Positions 39,511 through 49,773 are shown, numbered from the stretch's first letter. The stretch is 64,000 nucleotides of DNA from Sphingobacteriales bacterium (GCA_016192105.1 JACPUV010000046.1:118335-182334), one strand, 5' to 3'. Translations and numbers: made by a program. The notes: generated from the letters alone by a model not told the origin.

Positions 39511-41217
39511 ATGAGTTTACCATTTTACTTCGTGATTATAGCTTTCGTTGCCGGGGTGGTAATTACCTGGCTTTGGATCAAAAGCAAAAAATCTGCACAG
39601 GTTGCAGATTTACAAGCAAAATTGCAAGGCGAAATAGCGGGCCGTATTTCCTGCGAGGATAGGCTAACTTCATTGAGTGATATTAATGAAAATACAGAGC
39701 GGAAACTCATATTCGCTGAACAGCAAAATGCTGTTTTAAATTCTCAGCTTCAAACTGCCGCAGCAAACCAAAATGAGTTGCGCGAAGCCAACCAGCTTTT
39801 AAAAAACGATGCAAGTAAACTAAATGAGTCTCTCACCTCTTCACTCCAGGCGAAAACAAAAATTGAAACCCAGCAACTCAATACAGCAGCAACTATTTCG
39901 GAATTGCAGGACCGTGAGAAGGGTCTAATAAAAGAACTGAATAATCTTCGGCGTTTGATTGAAAACCTGAAGGAAGATAATGCGACTTTAAGAGCAAAAA
40001 ATGAAGAAACACTGGTCCGCCTTAATGAACAGCAGGATTTTGTTCAGAAGGCTAATGAGAAACTGAAGGATGCCTTTAATTCCCTTTCTGCCGAAGCGCT
40101 GAAAAATAACAACGAGTCTTTTGTAACCTTGGCGAAGGCGACATTGGAAACTCAGGTGACCGATGCTAAAGGTGAACTGGATAAGAAACAGCAGGCTATT
40201 GATGCATTGGTAAAGCCGTTAAGCGAAAGCCTTGGAAAGTTTGATTCGAAAATACAAGAACTTGAAAAGGTACGAATGGAACAACACGGACAGATCAACC
40301 AGTATATTCAGGGAGTTCAGCAGTCAACTGATAAATTGCAGAAAGAAACCCAAAGTCTTGTCAGTGCCCTTAAAACTTCGCATGGACGTGGCCGCTATGG
40401 AGAAATAGCATTGCGGCGAGTCGTTGAAGTCGCCGGAATGACTGAACATTGTGATTTTGAAGAACAAGTTTCTGTTAACTCAGATGAAGGAAGGCTTCGC
40501 CCTGATATGATCATTCGACTCCCCGAACGTAAATCGATCGTTGTCGATTCAAAAGTTCCCTTATCAGCTTACATGCGTGCATTTGAAACAGATAATGAAG
40601 ATGAAAGAAAAGCTTTGCTTGGACAACACGCAGGAGCTGTAAGGGACCACCTCAAAAAGCTAAGCGAAAAAGCATATTGGAGCCAGTTTGAAGAATCACC
40701 CGATTGGGTTGTGTTTTACATGCAGATTGAATCATCTTTTGGTGCTGCTCTCCAAGCCGATCCCACATTGGTAGAGGAAGGTATTAAAAACCGGGTCATA
40801 TTTGCGACTCCCACTACTTTGATCACCTTATTGCGTACAGTTGGATTTGTATGGCAACAGGTAAGTATAGCGGAAAATATTGAGCAGATCCGTGATGCTG
40901 GTATTGAATTATATAATCGTACAACAGTATTGCTGCGTCATTTTTCCAATATTGGCGGAAGCCTTAAAAACGCGGTAACTCACTATAACAGCGCTGTTGC
41001 TTCCCTGGAGAGCCGGTTTGTCCCACATGCCCGGAAGTTATTCGCCCTTGGTTCTGCTTATACAAAAAGTGCATTACCAGAGGGTGATCCGATTGAAGTA
41101 AGCGTAAGAGAACTTTCCATGACTGAAGAAGCCGCGCCTGGTCAGGATGGCACACTTGAAGAAAATGATAGTACCACCCCCCGACAAGAAGATAGCACAG
41201 GAAGTACAACTGCATAA
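39511..41217 (+). CDS. rmuC: RmuC-family DNA recombination protein
   Basis: N-terminal TM, coiled coil, then GRGRYGEIALRRVVEVAGMTEHCDFEEQ...RPDMIIRLPERKSIVVDSKVPL. Confidence 0.93.
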   Translation: MSLPFYFVIIAFVAGVVITWLWIKSKKSAQVADLQAKLQGEIAGRISCEDRLTSLSDINENTERKLIFAEQQNAVLNSQLQTAAANQNELREANQLLKNDASKLNESLTSSLQAKTKIETQQLNTAATISELQDREKGLIKELNNLRRLIENLKEDNATLRAKNEETLVRLNEQQDFVQKANEKLKDAFNSLSAEALKNNNESFVTLAKATLETQVTDAKGELDKKQQAIDALVKPLSESLGKFDSKIQELEKVRMEQHGQINQYIQGVQQSTDKLQKETQSLVSALKTSHGRGRYGEIALRRVVEVAGMTEHCDFEEQVSVNSDEGRLRPDMIIRLPERKSIVVDSKVPLSAYMRAFETDNEDERKALLGQHAGAVRDHLKKLSEKAYWSQFEESPDWVVFYMQIESSFGAALQADPTLVEEGIKNRVIFATPTTLITLLRTVGFVWQQVSIAENIEQIRDAGIELYNRTTVLLRHFSNIGGSLKNAVTHYNSAVASLESRFVPHARKLFALGSAYTKSALPEGDPIEVSVRELSMTEEAAPGQDGTLEENDSTTPRQEDSTGSTTA

Positions 41218-41236
41218 AAACCTTTAAACCTTGTTT

Positions 41237-43297
41237 ATGAGAATTACAAAATTGCAAATCAAAAATTTCAGGTTACTCAAAGATGTATCTCTTTCACTGG
41301 AAGACAGTACAACGGTAATAGTCGGACGGAACAATTCTGGAAAAACGTCCCTGACTGAAATATTTCGTCGCCTGCTTTCAGGTATGAAACCGTTTTTCAG
41401 TCTTCATGATTTCAATGTCACCGCGATCGAAAGAATCAAAGAAGCATTGCGTTTGCATGTTGCCAATGCTGATCTCAGCGAAGTCAGAAATAAAATGCCA
41501 GCGATTGAAATAAGCATCACAATCGATTATGACCCGGCTATGATAGAGCTAGGCATTCTAGGCGAATTTGTGGTTGATCTGAACCCGGAATGTCATGAAG
41601 TTCTCGTTCTGGTAAAATATGAAATTGCAGAAGGAAATATCGGTGATTTCTTCGAGGGATTTGCTGATGCTGGTGAAGAGGCATTAGCACGTTTCATGAA
41701 AGAGCTAAAGGATCGCATACTCCGGTACTTCCACATTCGTGTAATATCGCAAGACCCGAATGACGAACAGAATATCAAAGTGATTGATTATGGTAAATTC
41801 AGACAGCTTGTCGGAACCGGGTTCATTAATGCACAACGAGGACTGGATGATGTAACACACACAGAAAAGGATGTCTTGGGTAAAGTGCTTGCCAAACTTT
41901 TCAAAACGGCTAATACAGATACTGCACCTGAAGACATGAAGGAAAAATCGGAGGCCCTTAAAGCAGTAGTTGACGAAATCCAAGCTAAGGTGGACACTGA
42001 TTTCAACCAGCGACTTGATGCACTGCTACCGGCTTTAAGGATTTTCGGTTACCCTGGTTTATCCGACCCTAACCTGAGTACAGAAACAACTATTGATATT
42101 GGTAATATTCTCGATAGCCACACCCGCATACGATATGGACAAGGTAATGGGTTGTATTTACCGGAGACCTACAATGGATTGGGCTCACGCAACCTGATCT
42201 ATATACTTTTTCAACTCTTTGAGTTCTTCAGGGACTGGCAGGCGAATCCTACGCCCAATGGCCTGTACCTCATTTTCATCGAAGAACCCGAAGCGCACCT
42301 GCATCCACAGATGCAACAGGTGTTTATAAAGCAAATCAATCAAATTGCTCAGGAATTTGCACGAACAATGAACGATGGGATTCCCTGGCATGTGCAGTTT
42401 GTAATTACGACCCACTCGACACATATTGCGAATGAAGCAAAGTTTGATGCGATCCGTTATTTTCTGACAACACGCAGTGAGCAAAAGGAAATCCGTGTAA
42501 AAGACCTAGGTGCTGAATTTATGGATCCCGGTCTGGCGCAGGACAAGCAATTCCTTCATAAATATCTTACACTGACAAAATGTGATCTTTATTTTGCCGA
42601 TAAAGCAATTCTGGTAGAAGGTCCGACCGAAAGAATATTGATGCCGGTATTTATCCAGAAAACGGATGCCGTGGATGACGATTCGCCTGTGCTTGCTTCT
42701 CAATATATTTCTGTGATTGAGGTAGGTGGTGCTTATGTCCATCATTTCCGCAGGTTCCTTGATTTTTTAGAGCTTCGTACACTTGTTATTACTGATCTTG
42801 ATGCAGTGGTGCGAACGGCAGGTGACCGCATTACTTATCCAGAGTGCCGGACAGCACTGGGCACACATACATCCAATGCAGGGATTAAAAATTGGTTTGA
42901 TCCTACCATTGAAGGTCATATGCCATTAGCGGATTGCAGGAATAAAACTGCTGAAGAAAAAGTGAGTGGAAGCAGGCGAATTGCTTATCAAATACCTGAG
43001 ACTGGGTCTACTTGCTGTGGCCGAAGCTTTGAAGATGCGTTTATGCTTGCCAACCAGGAAAAATTCGGACTGACCGGAGAAAGTGATGATGAACTGGAGG
43101 GAAACGCCTTTGCTATGCGTCCTAAGAATAACGAGAAAACAAACTTCGCTATCCTGCATGGCGTTGATGATACTGAATGGAATGTTCCTGTTTATTTAGC
43201 CGAGGGCCTTAAGTGGCTTTCATTAAATGCCGTTCCTCCTGCCGCACCTGTGGTTGCAGAAGTGGTAAATGTGCAAGAGGAGGAAACCGCCGCATGA
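41237..43297 (+). CDS. gajA: OLD-family ATPase/TOPRIM nuclease, GajA-like
   Basis: IVGRNNSGKTSL Walker A; FIEEPEAHLHPQMQ; AILVEGPTERILMP and LVITDLDAV TOPRIM motifs. Confidence 0.82.
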   Translation: MRITKLQIKNFRLLKDVSLSLEDSTTVIVGRNNSGKTSLTEIFRRLLSGMKPFFSLHDFNVTAIERIKEALRLHVANADLSEVRNKMPAIEISITIDYDPAMIELGILGEFVVDLNPECHEVLVLVKYEIAEGNIGDFFEGFADAGEEALARFMKELKDRILRYFHIRVISQDPNDEQNIKVIDYGKFRQLVGTGFINAQRGLDDVTHTEKDVLGKVLAKLFKTANTDTAPEDMKEKSEALKAVVDEIQAKVDTDFNQRLDALLPALRIFGYPGLSDPNLSTETTIDIGNILDSHTRIRYGQGNGLYLPETYNGLGSRNLIYILFQLFEFFRDWQANPTPNGLYLIFIEEPEAHLHPQMQQVFIKQINQIAQEFARTMNDGIPWHVQFVITTHSTHIANEAKFDAIRYFLTTRSEQKEIRVKDLGAEFMDPGLAQDKQFLHKYLTLTKCDLYFADKAILVEGPTERILMPVFIQKTDAVDDDSPVLASQYISVIEVGGAYVHHFRRFLDFLELRTLVITDLDAVVRTAGDRITYPECRTALGTHTSNAGIKNWFDPTIEGHMPLADCRNKTAEEKVSGSRRIAYQIPETGSTCCGRSFEDAFMLANQEKFGLTGESDDELEGNAFAMRPKNNEKTNFAILHGVDDTEWNVPVYLAEGLKWLSLNAVPPAAPVVAEVVNVQEEETAA

Positions 43298-45054
43298 TAA
43301 ACGAAACAGTAATAAGCCCCGCAGAGCAAGCATCTGCCCGATGCCTTCAACAGGTGTTCGAAGCTATGGCAGCCAATAAGAATTTTTTGGTGGAAGCTGG
43401 TGCCGGCGCAGGAAAGACATATACATTAATCAAGGCCCTTCGAAAGCAGATTGATGAAAATGCGAAAAAATTTCTTCGTATGCAACGAAGGATAGCCTGT
43501 ATCACTTATACTAATATTGCCAAAGATGAAATAAGATCGAGAACTGATAATCATCCGGCAGTTTTTGCTGAAACCATTCATGCGTTTGCCTGGGATGCCA
43601 TCAGAGATTTTCAAAAAATACTAAGATCGCAGATACATACGCTCTCGGATCGCTGGCCAGAAAGAATAGCCGAAGCAGGAGGTGTAACTAATCAGGAGGT
43701 TATTTACAATCTAGGTTATCCAAAAATCACGGACCAGGAAATCTTTTTACACCATGATGATGTCATCAAACTGCTGATCTATTTGTTAGATGATCTGAAA
43801 TTTCAGCAAATCCTGACAAGCCGCTATCCTGTCATTTTTATTGATGAATACCAGGATACGAACACTGATCTTGCCAATGCGCTGCTGAGAAATTTCATTG
43901 TTCCAGAAAAAGGACCCTTAATAGGCTTCTTTGGGGATCACTGGCAAAAAATATACGGAAGCAGAAGTATCGGCTTGATACAGGCCGATGCGGACAAACT
44001 AGTAGTGATTGGCAAGGAAGCTAATTTCCGTTCTGATAGAATTATTGTAGATGTGCTTAATAATATGCGCCCGGAATTGCCACAGCAATATAAAGATCCT
44101 GGCTCCGTTGGGGAGATCATCGTATATCACTCTAATGAGTGGACAGGACAGCGAAGAACAGGAGGTCATTGGGCAGGGGATCTTCCTGCAGATGTGGCAC
44201 ATGAATATTTGAACGCAGTCATAAATGATCTAAAAGCGAAAGGCTGGGTATTTGAAAAAAATACTACAAAAGTCCTCATGTTGACAAATGCAGTCCTCGC
44301 CGAAGAACAGGGGTACAGTAACTTAATTGCTGCACTCGGACCTGATGATTTACTTGAGAAACAAGATGACTATATTTCCTTTCTTATAGATACTATTGAA
44401 CCAGGCATAGCTGCTTTTATCGAAGGTAAATATGGTAAAATGATCGATGCTTTCGGATTACAGTCACCGGCAATTTCGGCACACTCAAAAAAAATTGAAT
44501 GGCATGAGAAAATCGGCCGATTGGAAGGACTTTGCAGGGAAGGAACGATCGGTGATGTCATTGATCTGTTGAAAGAAACCAGAAAGCCGCCCCTTCCCCG
44601 AAGAATAGAGGAGAAGGAGATTAAACTGGCTGATTTGTTAGCAAAGCCACCTGAAGACAGAGATGAGGCCGAAACCAATTTTGTAGAGAAGTACACGTCG
44701 TTAAGAGCCGTTCTATATGCTGAAGTTTCAAGGGCTGCTGATTTTATAAATGATCTTACACCTTTCTCCACAAAACATGGTGTCAAGGGCGCACAGTTCG
44801 ACAATGTACTCGTAGTTCTTGGCCGAGGCTGGAATCATTACAATTGGAAACAAATGCTTGAGTGGGCCCATGCCGGCATTCCTGCCGGCAAGCAAGATTC
44901 GTTCGAAAGGAACCGGAACCTGTTTTATGTGACATGCTCACGTCCCAAGCATCGCCTTGCATTACTTTTCACGCAAGATCTAAGCAATGTTGCTATTGAG
45001 CAACTGACTGCCTGGTTTGGAAATGTATTGATACCATTTAATCTACCGGAGTAA
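43294..45054 (+). CDS. gajB: UvrD/PcrA-like helicase, GajB-like
   Basis: VEAGAGAGKTYTL; ITYTNIAKDEI; VIFIDEYQDTN; ATGA overlap with gajA-like gene; ATG at 43294 preferred. Confidence 0.82.
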   Translation: MINETVISPAEQASARCLQQVFEAMAANKNFLVEAGAGAGKTYTLIKALRKQIDENAKKFLRMQRRIACITYTNIAKDEIRSRTDNHPAVFAETIHAFAWDAIRDFQKILRSQIHTLSDRWPERIAEAGGVTNQEVIYNLGYPKITDQEIFLHHDDVIKLLIYLLDDLKFQQILTSRYPVIFIDEYQDTNTDLANALLRNFIVPEKGPLIGFFGDHWQKIYGSRSIGLIQADADKLVVIGKEANFRSDRIIVDVLNNMRPELPQQYKDPGSVGEIIVYHSNEWTGQRRTGGHWAGDLPADVAHEYLNAVINDLKAKGWVFEKNTTKVLMLTNAVLAEEQGYSNLIAALGPDDLLEKQDDYISFLIDTIEPGIAAFIEGKYGKMIDAFGLQSPAISAHSKKIEWHEKIGRLEGLCREGTIGDVIDLLKETRKPPLPRRIEEKEIKLADLLAKPPEDRDEAETNFVEKYTSLRAVLYAEVSRAADFINDLTPFSTKHGVKGAQFDNVLVVLGRGWNHYNWKQMLEWAHAGIPAGKQDSFERNRNLFYVTCSRPKHRLALLFTQDLSNVAIEQLTAWFGNVLIPFNLPE

Positions 45055-45063
45055 TTCTTGCTG

Positions 45064-46389
45064 ATGACCTACAACGATTTTATCAGACTTTCAAACACCG
45101 ATCTGTACGAATTCCGGTTTTATTACGGAGAGAAAATGTATGGCATACTGGCCGAAGATCATCGTGCCGAAAAAATATACCTGGTGCCTCCGTATAAAAT
45201 CAATGAACTCAACCAGCCGGGAAGAAAGCCGTCCGATGTAGGGGAACTTGTCAATATTGCATGTATTGTCGATTGCAAGATTTTAGACCGCAATCAAAGG
45301 GACAAGCAAGTGCCCTCTTTTCCGATGATCGACCCGCCTGTAATCCGGAAACTAATTATACTTGGTGCCGGGGCTTCCTATGATTGCGGGATCAAGGATG
45401 AGAAACAGCGACCACCACTGGCCAATGAATTATTCCAGGACAAGTGCATCGGACCGGGAACGTATTATCAGGGTGCTTACCAGCTTTGTCCTGACCTAGC
45501 ACATACCAATGATATTGAAGCCTATTTTCAAAACAAGTGGGACAGGATCGTAGCGCATTTTGACCCCAACGCCCTCAGCAAGATTATTAATGTTCAATTT
45601 TACCTGCATGACCTGTTTGTTGGTATTTCAAAGAACTGCGTAAATCCCAAACAAAGTAATTACAAAAGCCTTGTTAACCTTGCAGATGATTATTCCGTAA
45701 GAACCGGGGAGCATGTTGCATTTGTTAATTTTAACTATGACCTTCTGCTGGAGGATGCCCTGAACAAATGTGTCAAATATAATTTCAATGAGATTGATGA
45801 TTATGTAGATTTTCACAGGCGAAAGCTGCTGTTATTCAAACCACATGGGTCCTGTAATTTCATCCGGAAGCTGGATCCCAGTATAGCAGAGATACTGCCA
45901 CCCCATTTTGAGATGCGGTCCGTCAGTACACTTGCAGAATTTTTGTATAAAGAAAACAGGGACCTGGATTATATACATGGCAAGTTGAACGGGGAAATAG
46001 AACTTTTGGGCCGGGATGAGATTATCCGTAATACGGATACGTCTGAACTGGTAACCTACCTCCCGCAACTGCTTATCCCCTACAAGGCGAAAGACAGTTT
46101 TGTAATGCCAGCAAAACATGAAATATGGATGGATCAGTTCCTGGACGGTATTGATGAAATCATTGTGATCGGATGGAAAGGAACTGAGGCTAAATTCCAG
46201 GATATGCTGAAACGTAAATTGTATAATAAGAAAGTAGCGATCGCTACGATCACGGGGCCTGACGACTCGGCCCGAAAGGAGTTCAGTCAATCCATACCGA
46301 ATGCGGTTTACAGGGAATCTCCCTCTACATTTTCGGAATTCATCCAACAATCTATTTCTGAAAACAAACCTATTTTTGATTACTGCTGA
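45064..46389 (+). CDS. SIR2-like domain protein
   Basis: LIILGAGASYDCGI; VAFVNFNYDLLLEDAL; FKPHGSCNF. Confidence 0.85.
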   Translation: MTYNDFIRLSNTDLYEFRFYYGEKMYGILAEDHRAEKIYLVPPYKINELNQPGRKPSDVGELVNIACIVDCKILDRNQRDKQVPSFPMIDPPVIRKLIILGAGASYDCGIKDEKQRPPLANELFQDKCIGPGTYYQGAYQLCPDLAHTNDIEAYFQNKWDRIVAHFDPNALSKIINVQFYLHDLFVGISKNCVNPKQSNYKSLVNLADDYSVRTGEHVAFVNFNYDLLLEDALNKCVKYNFNEIDDYVDFHRRKLLLFKPHGSCNFIRKLDPSIAEILPPHFEMRSVSTLAEFLYKENRDLDYIHGKLNGEIELLGRDEIIRNTDTSELVTYLPQLLIPYKAKDSFVMPAKHEIWMDQFLDGIDEIIVIGWKGTEAKFQDMLKRKLYNKKVAIATITGPDDSARKEFSQSIPNAVYRESPSTFSEFIQQSISENKPIFDYC

Positions 46390-46416
46390 TAACTGTGCGG
46401 GTTCGTCCTGCAGCTA

Positions 46417-46665
46417 TTAGATTATTTTTTCCATCTCTGATTTCCACTTTTTAAATCCATTTTGCGGATCCTTATAGTCATGAAGAACTCTATCGAAGTT
46501 TTCTTCTTTACGGGCCTTATATTCATTCCGGCTATCCTGCAATATCTGTTTGATTGCAATGTTTGTTTCTGCGAGTGCCTGATCGGTAGTCATTTCATTC
46601 TTTTCAAAACCCCAGATATAAGTGGCTTCTACTGTACCGAGCGTTTCCAGCCCTGTCTAAAAGCG
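46417..46665 (-). pseudogene. Truncated ORF remnant
   Basis: Open frame TGLETLGTVEATYIWGFEKNEMTTDQALAETNIAIKQILQDSRNEYKARKEENFDRVLHDYKDPQNGFKKWKSEMEKII*. Confidence 0.45.
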
Positions 46666-46760
46666 AGCAAAATCCCTTTGCTTATATCGAACAGCAAATC
46701 GGAAAGTAACTGTCCAACAAAACATTATTTTTTAAGGGTCTCAAAGCCTCAGTCTATTTT

Positions 46761-47864
46761 TCAGGGTGATTCAACATTGACCTGCATTTCGCCCGAGACT
46801 GATTTGAAAGAAATTTGTGGATGCATGATGCCAGCGATTGTCCCGGTTTCAATTTCAAATTCGTTCCTGTCGTCTGCGACAAACCAACTGTACTCCTGAC
46901 CGGTAGCACTATGCACCCGCACCTGGAAATTTCCTTTTGCAAACGTCAGGCGAATATTCCTGCCATACTCCAACGGTTGTTGCATGGACCACTGTTCATT
47001 AAACGATATGCGTTGCACGAATTTGATTTTTCTTATAAGGTCATGAAAATATCCAGGGGACCAAATTTCCATCATCTTCTCATCACGGATAAAAGGCCGT
47101 ACATCCGCTTTGATATTATCAAAGGATACAGCATCGATTTTTTCATCGAGTAACTGCATCACGTTCGCTTCAGAAATCACCGGTGCCGGCCAGTCACCGC
47201 TGTCGTACGCCCGCGACCCGAGGTGAACCAAATTCAATGGAACTGCTTTTCGGATATACCATTCCATGTCAAACCAGTCCCGTCCCTTTACTCTTCCCTT
47301 CCATTTCCTGAAGAGCAGGGCGTGCATTTTTCCGGCAAACAGATCCGGCAGCGTGAAGCATTTTACATAAAACGAGAAAGGTTTCAGTAAGAGTTTTTCC
47401 TCTGTTGTAAAATCAAGCGGCGGCCGCGTATCGACTTCGATCTTAATTTTAATTGCCGGCCGCATCTTTACCGACTCCTGCGGCATGATTTCCTTAATCA
47501 CTAACTCTTTCCAGGTTGTGTCCGGCTTCAGAAAAGCCGAGTCTACTTTCGTCTCCTTCGTTTTATTTTTTTCTTCCACGCTTACGGTTACCCCGAGTGC
47601 ACTGAACTCCGCTTCGATTCCCCGGAGATATGGTTCCAGCGAAAATTCATCGTTTGCTGCGAGCAAAGAGAAATCAAGATCTTCCGAAAACCGGGGAAGC
47701 CCCTGAAAGATGCGGAGTGCCGTGCCTCCATAGAAGGCCGCTTTCTCAAAGAAGCCACTACGCTGTAACCCTGCGAGCGCTATCTCCTGCATGATCTCGC
47801 GGAGTGCCTGCTCCGCATCTGTTTGCGTTGCCGGCTTATACTCTTCCAGCCATTCCTTTATCAT
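46761..47864 (-). CDS. abiEii: AbiEii/AbiGii-family nucleotidyltransferase toxin
   Basis: AAFYGGTALRIFQGLPRFSEDLDFSL; LFAGKMHALLFRKWKGRVKGRDWFDM. Confidence 0.93.
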   Translation of the reverse strand: MIKEWLEEYKPATQTDAEQALREIMQEIALAGLQRSGFFEKAAFYGGTALRIFQGLPRFSEDLDFSLLAANDEFSLEPYLRGIEAEFSALGVTVSVEEKNKTKETKVDSAFLKPDTTWKELVIKEIMPQESVKMRPAIKIKIEVDTRPPLDFTTEEKLLLKPFSFYVKCFTLPDLFAGKMHALLFRKWKGRVKGRDWFDMEWYIRKAVPLNLVHLGSRAYDSGDWPAPVISEANVMQLLDEKIDAVSFDNIKADVRPFIRDEKMMEIWSPGYFHDLIRKIKFVQRISFNEQWSMQQPLEYGRNIRLTFAKGNFQVRVHSATGQEYSWFVADDRNEFEIETGTIAGIMHPQISFKSVSGEMQVNVESP

Positions 47865-48499
47865 AGTGTTTTCAATGTTTTTACCAGCATGGCAAGGCTT
47901 TTACTCTTTGGAGCATCCTTCACCCAGCTGCTGATCGTTTTTATATCCAGTTCTTTCAATCCCGCCGTGTCTATCCGGAAATCTTCTACAAGTATTTCCA
48001 GCGTTTGTTTCACACTCCGGAGTATCACCCCCCGTGTCAGCACTATTTTATCGCATACCGCTTTTTCCGGGCCTGCCATCAGCACTGTTTGCATTTTGGT
48101 GAGCGATACCTGCCGTATGCCGAATGCATAATACGGAAGCGCCAGGCCCCAATAGGTGAACCGGCCTATTGACGTCTTTATCTTTTTTGACGGGTTCGTG
48201 GTCACGGAAACGGTTTCAAAGACCCGTTCGGGGATCAATCCCCAGTGCTGGAGCGCCGAATCCAGCGATATATAGCTCGGGCCGTACAGGTGATTAGCCA
48301 GCAGGAATAGTTCCGGTACCGGGAGTCTCAGCTTCGGCCCTGGTATATACAACCCGCGTTTAATCTGCAACAGCATTCCCTGCTTCACCAGTTCATTAAT
48401 TTTATCGTATGGCCGCTTGTATTCTTTCAGCACATCCAACAAGAGCTGTCCCGGCAGGGGTTGGCCTGCAAAGGTTTCTATTGCTGTTCTGAACTCCAT
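47861..48499 (-). CDS. abiEi: AbiEi-family antitoxin
   Basis: RPYDKINELVKQGMLLQIKRGLYIPGPKL wHTH; YGPSYISLDSALQHWGLIPERV. Confidence 0.92.
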   Translation of the reverse strand: MEFRTAIETFAGQPLPGQLLLDVLKEYKRPYDKINELVKQGMLLQIKRGLYIPGPKLRLPVPELFLLANHLYGPSYISLDSALQHWGLIPERVFETVSVTTNPSKKIKTSIGRFTYWGLALPYYAFGIRQVSLTKMQTVLMAGPEKAVCDKIVLTRGVILRSVKQTLEILVEDFRIDTAGLKELDIKTISSWVKDAPKSKSLAMLVKTLKTL

Positions 48500-48520
48500 A
48501 TTGTTAAAATTTTAATATTA

Positions 48521-48539
48521 ATTCGGAATAATTCCGAAT
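48521..48539. promoter_or_regulatory. abiE operator 1
   Basis: ATTCGGAAT-A-ATTCCGAAT perfect 9-bp arms. Confidence 0.8.
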
Positions 48540-48582
48540 AATCTATTCAAATATAGCATAATAATGTCAAAATTAAGTAAGT

Positions 48583-48603
48583 AATTCGGAAAAAATCCGA
48601 ATT
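48583..48603. promoter_or_regulatory. abiE operator 2
   Basis: AATTCGGA-AAAAA-TCCGAATT 8-bp arms. Confidence 0.75.
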
Positions 48604-48942
48604 TTTAGGTATAAAATGGCAAAAATGGGGTTATGCCCCAATTTTAAACTATAATTGTATGGAACTCGTAAAAGGGAAGGTGTTATTGCCACCTGTGTCC
48701 GATTTCAATTAATCACGCAAAACAATATTCTGGATAAGCAGGAACAGATGATCCAACTCTTTAAAGAAATCGAATTTAATTGTACAGTGACAGCAGGCAA
48801 TCCAAACAGTGATAGTCTAATGTGATCCAAATAAAATCAAACCCGGCTGATAGGCCGAGTTTGTCAGGTAAGGTATCTTATTTTGATTTTAAAAACGGAG
48901 GTTTGGGCTCAGCATTGACATATATTTATAACCGGGACCAAT

Positions 48943-49230
48943 TTACTGCAACAGCACTTTGAATGAATAACGGTTCCTTACATCTGTTACATGCAGAATG
49001 TACATTCCTGATTTTACAGTGGGCAGGCTAAGAGAATGACGGGCCCCGGTGGCGGTATTATTAATCGTTGTTTTCAATAATTCCTGTCCCTTCAGGTTGT
49101 AAATATTCACCTGTAATATTCCGGTAATGTTAGCCTGTAAGCTAATGGTATTGTTTTTAACGGGGTTTGATAGCAGCAAGATTGGTTGCAATGTTATTGC
49201 GTCAAATAAGGGTAAGGGAATTGCAAACAA
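48943..49230 (-). pseudogene. T9SS C-terminal sorting-domain fragment
   Basis: NPVKNNTISLQANITGILQVNIYNLKGQELLKTTIN...LSLPTVKSGMYILHVTDVRNRYSFKVLLQ; no cargo domain upstream. Confidence 0.7.
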
Positions 49231-49293
49231 GAAGCGCCTTATGCCCAGGTTAAAGGGATTATTGGCAGTTTTTAATCATGACAAAATATTTAA

Positions 49294-49557
49294 ATGAGCT
49301 ATTCTGAAGAGCAACAGCGATCCTATGCCACAATGCTTTGGAAGTTAGAGGAGGCCAAAAAGGTCAGGGATTCCTTAAAAGGGAGAAAGTGTCCTGTCCA
49401 TAACAAAAAAGCATACACCAGTGAGGTTTGGGAAGAAGATTATGTGGTTAACATCTATATTTCCAGGTATTGTTGCCGTGAATATGCTTTGGAAATTCAA
49501 AAAATATTTTTGGAAAAGGACTATTTTGACAATGTAATCATTGAGAATCCTGCCTGA
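49294..49557 (+). CDS. Small hypothetical protein
   Basis: 87-aa ORF, amphipathic start, Cys/His content. Confidence 0.5.
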   Translation: MSYSEEQQRSYATMLWKLEEAKKVRDSLKGRKCPVHNKKAYTSEVWEEDYVVNIYISRYCCREYALEIQKIFLEKDYFDNVIIENPA

Positions 49558-49773
49558 ATTACCTGATCACAGCAGGAGGTTATAGGAGGGACCGCAGTGC
49601 CGATATGCCTTTTTTGCCGGGCAGTTGAATATGTAAAAAGATATGGTGAGTAGTATTTATCTTGGTTCAGGTAATCAGCCATGACAATAATTTTTTCAAC
49701 CAATTGTTTTAATTGCAGATAAGGAACCTGAGAAATATGCCAGGTAAGCATTTTCGATGCCAACGATCCATCT

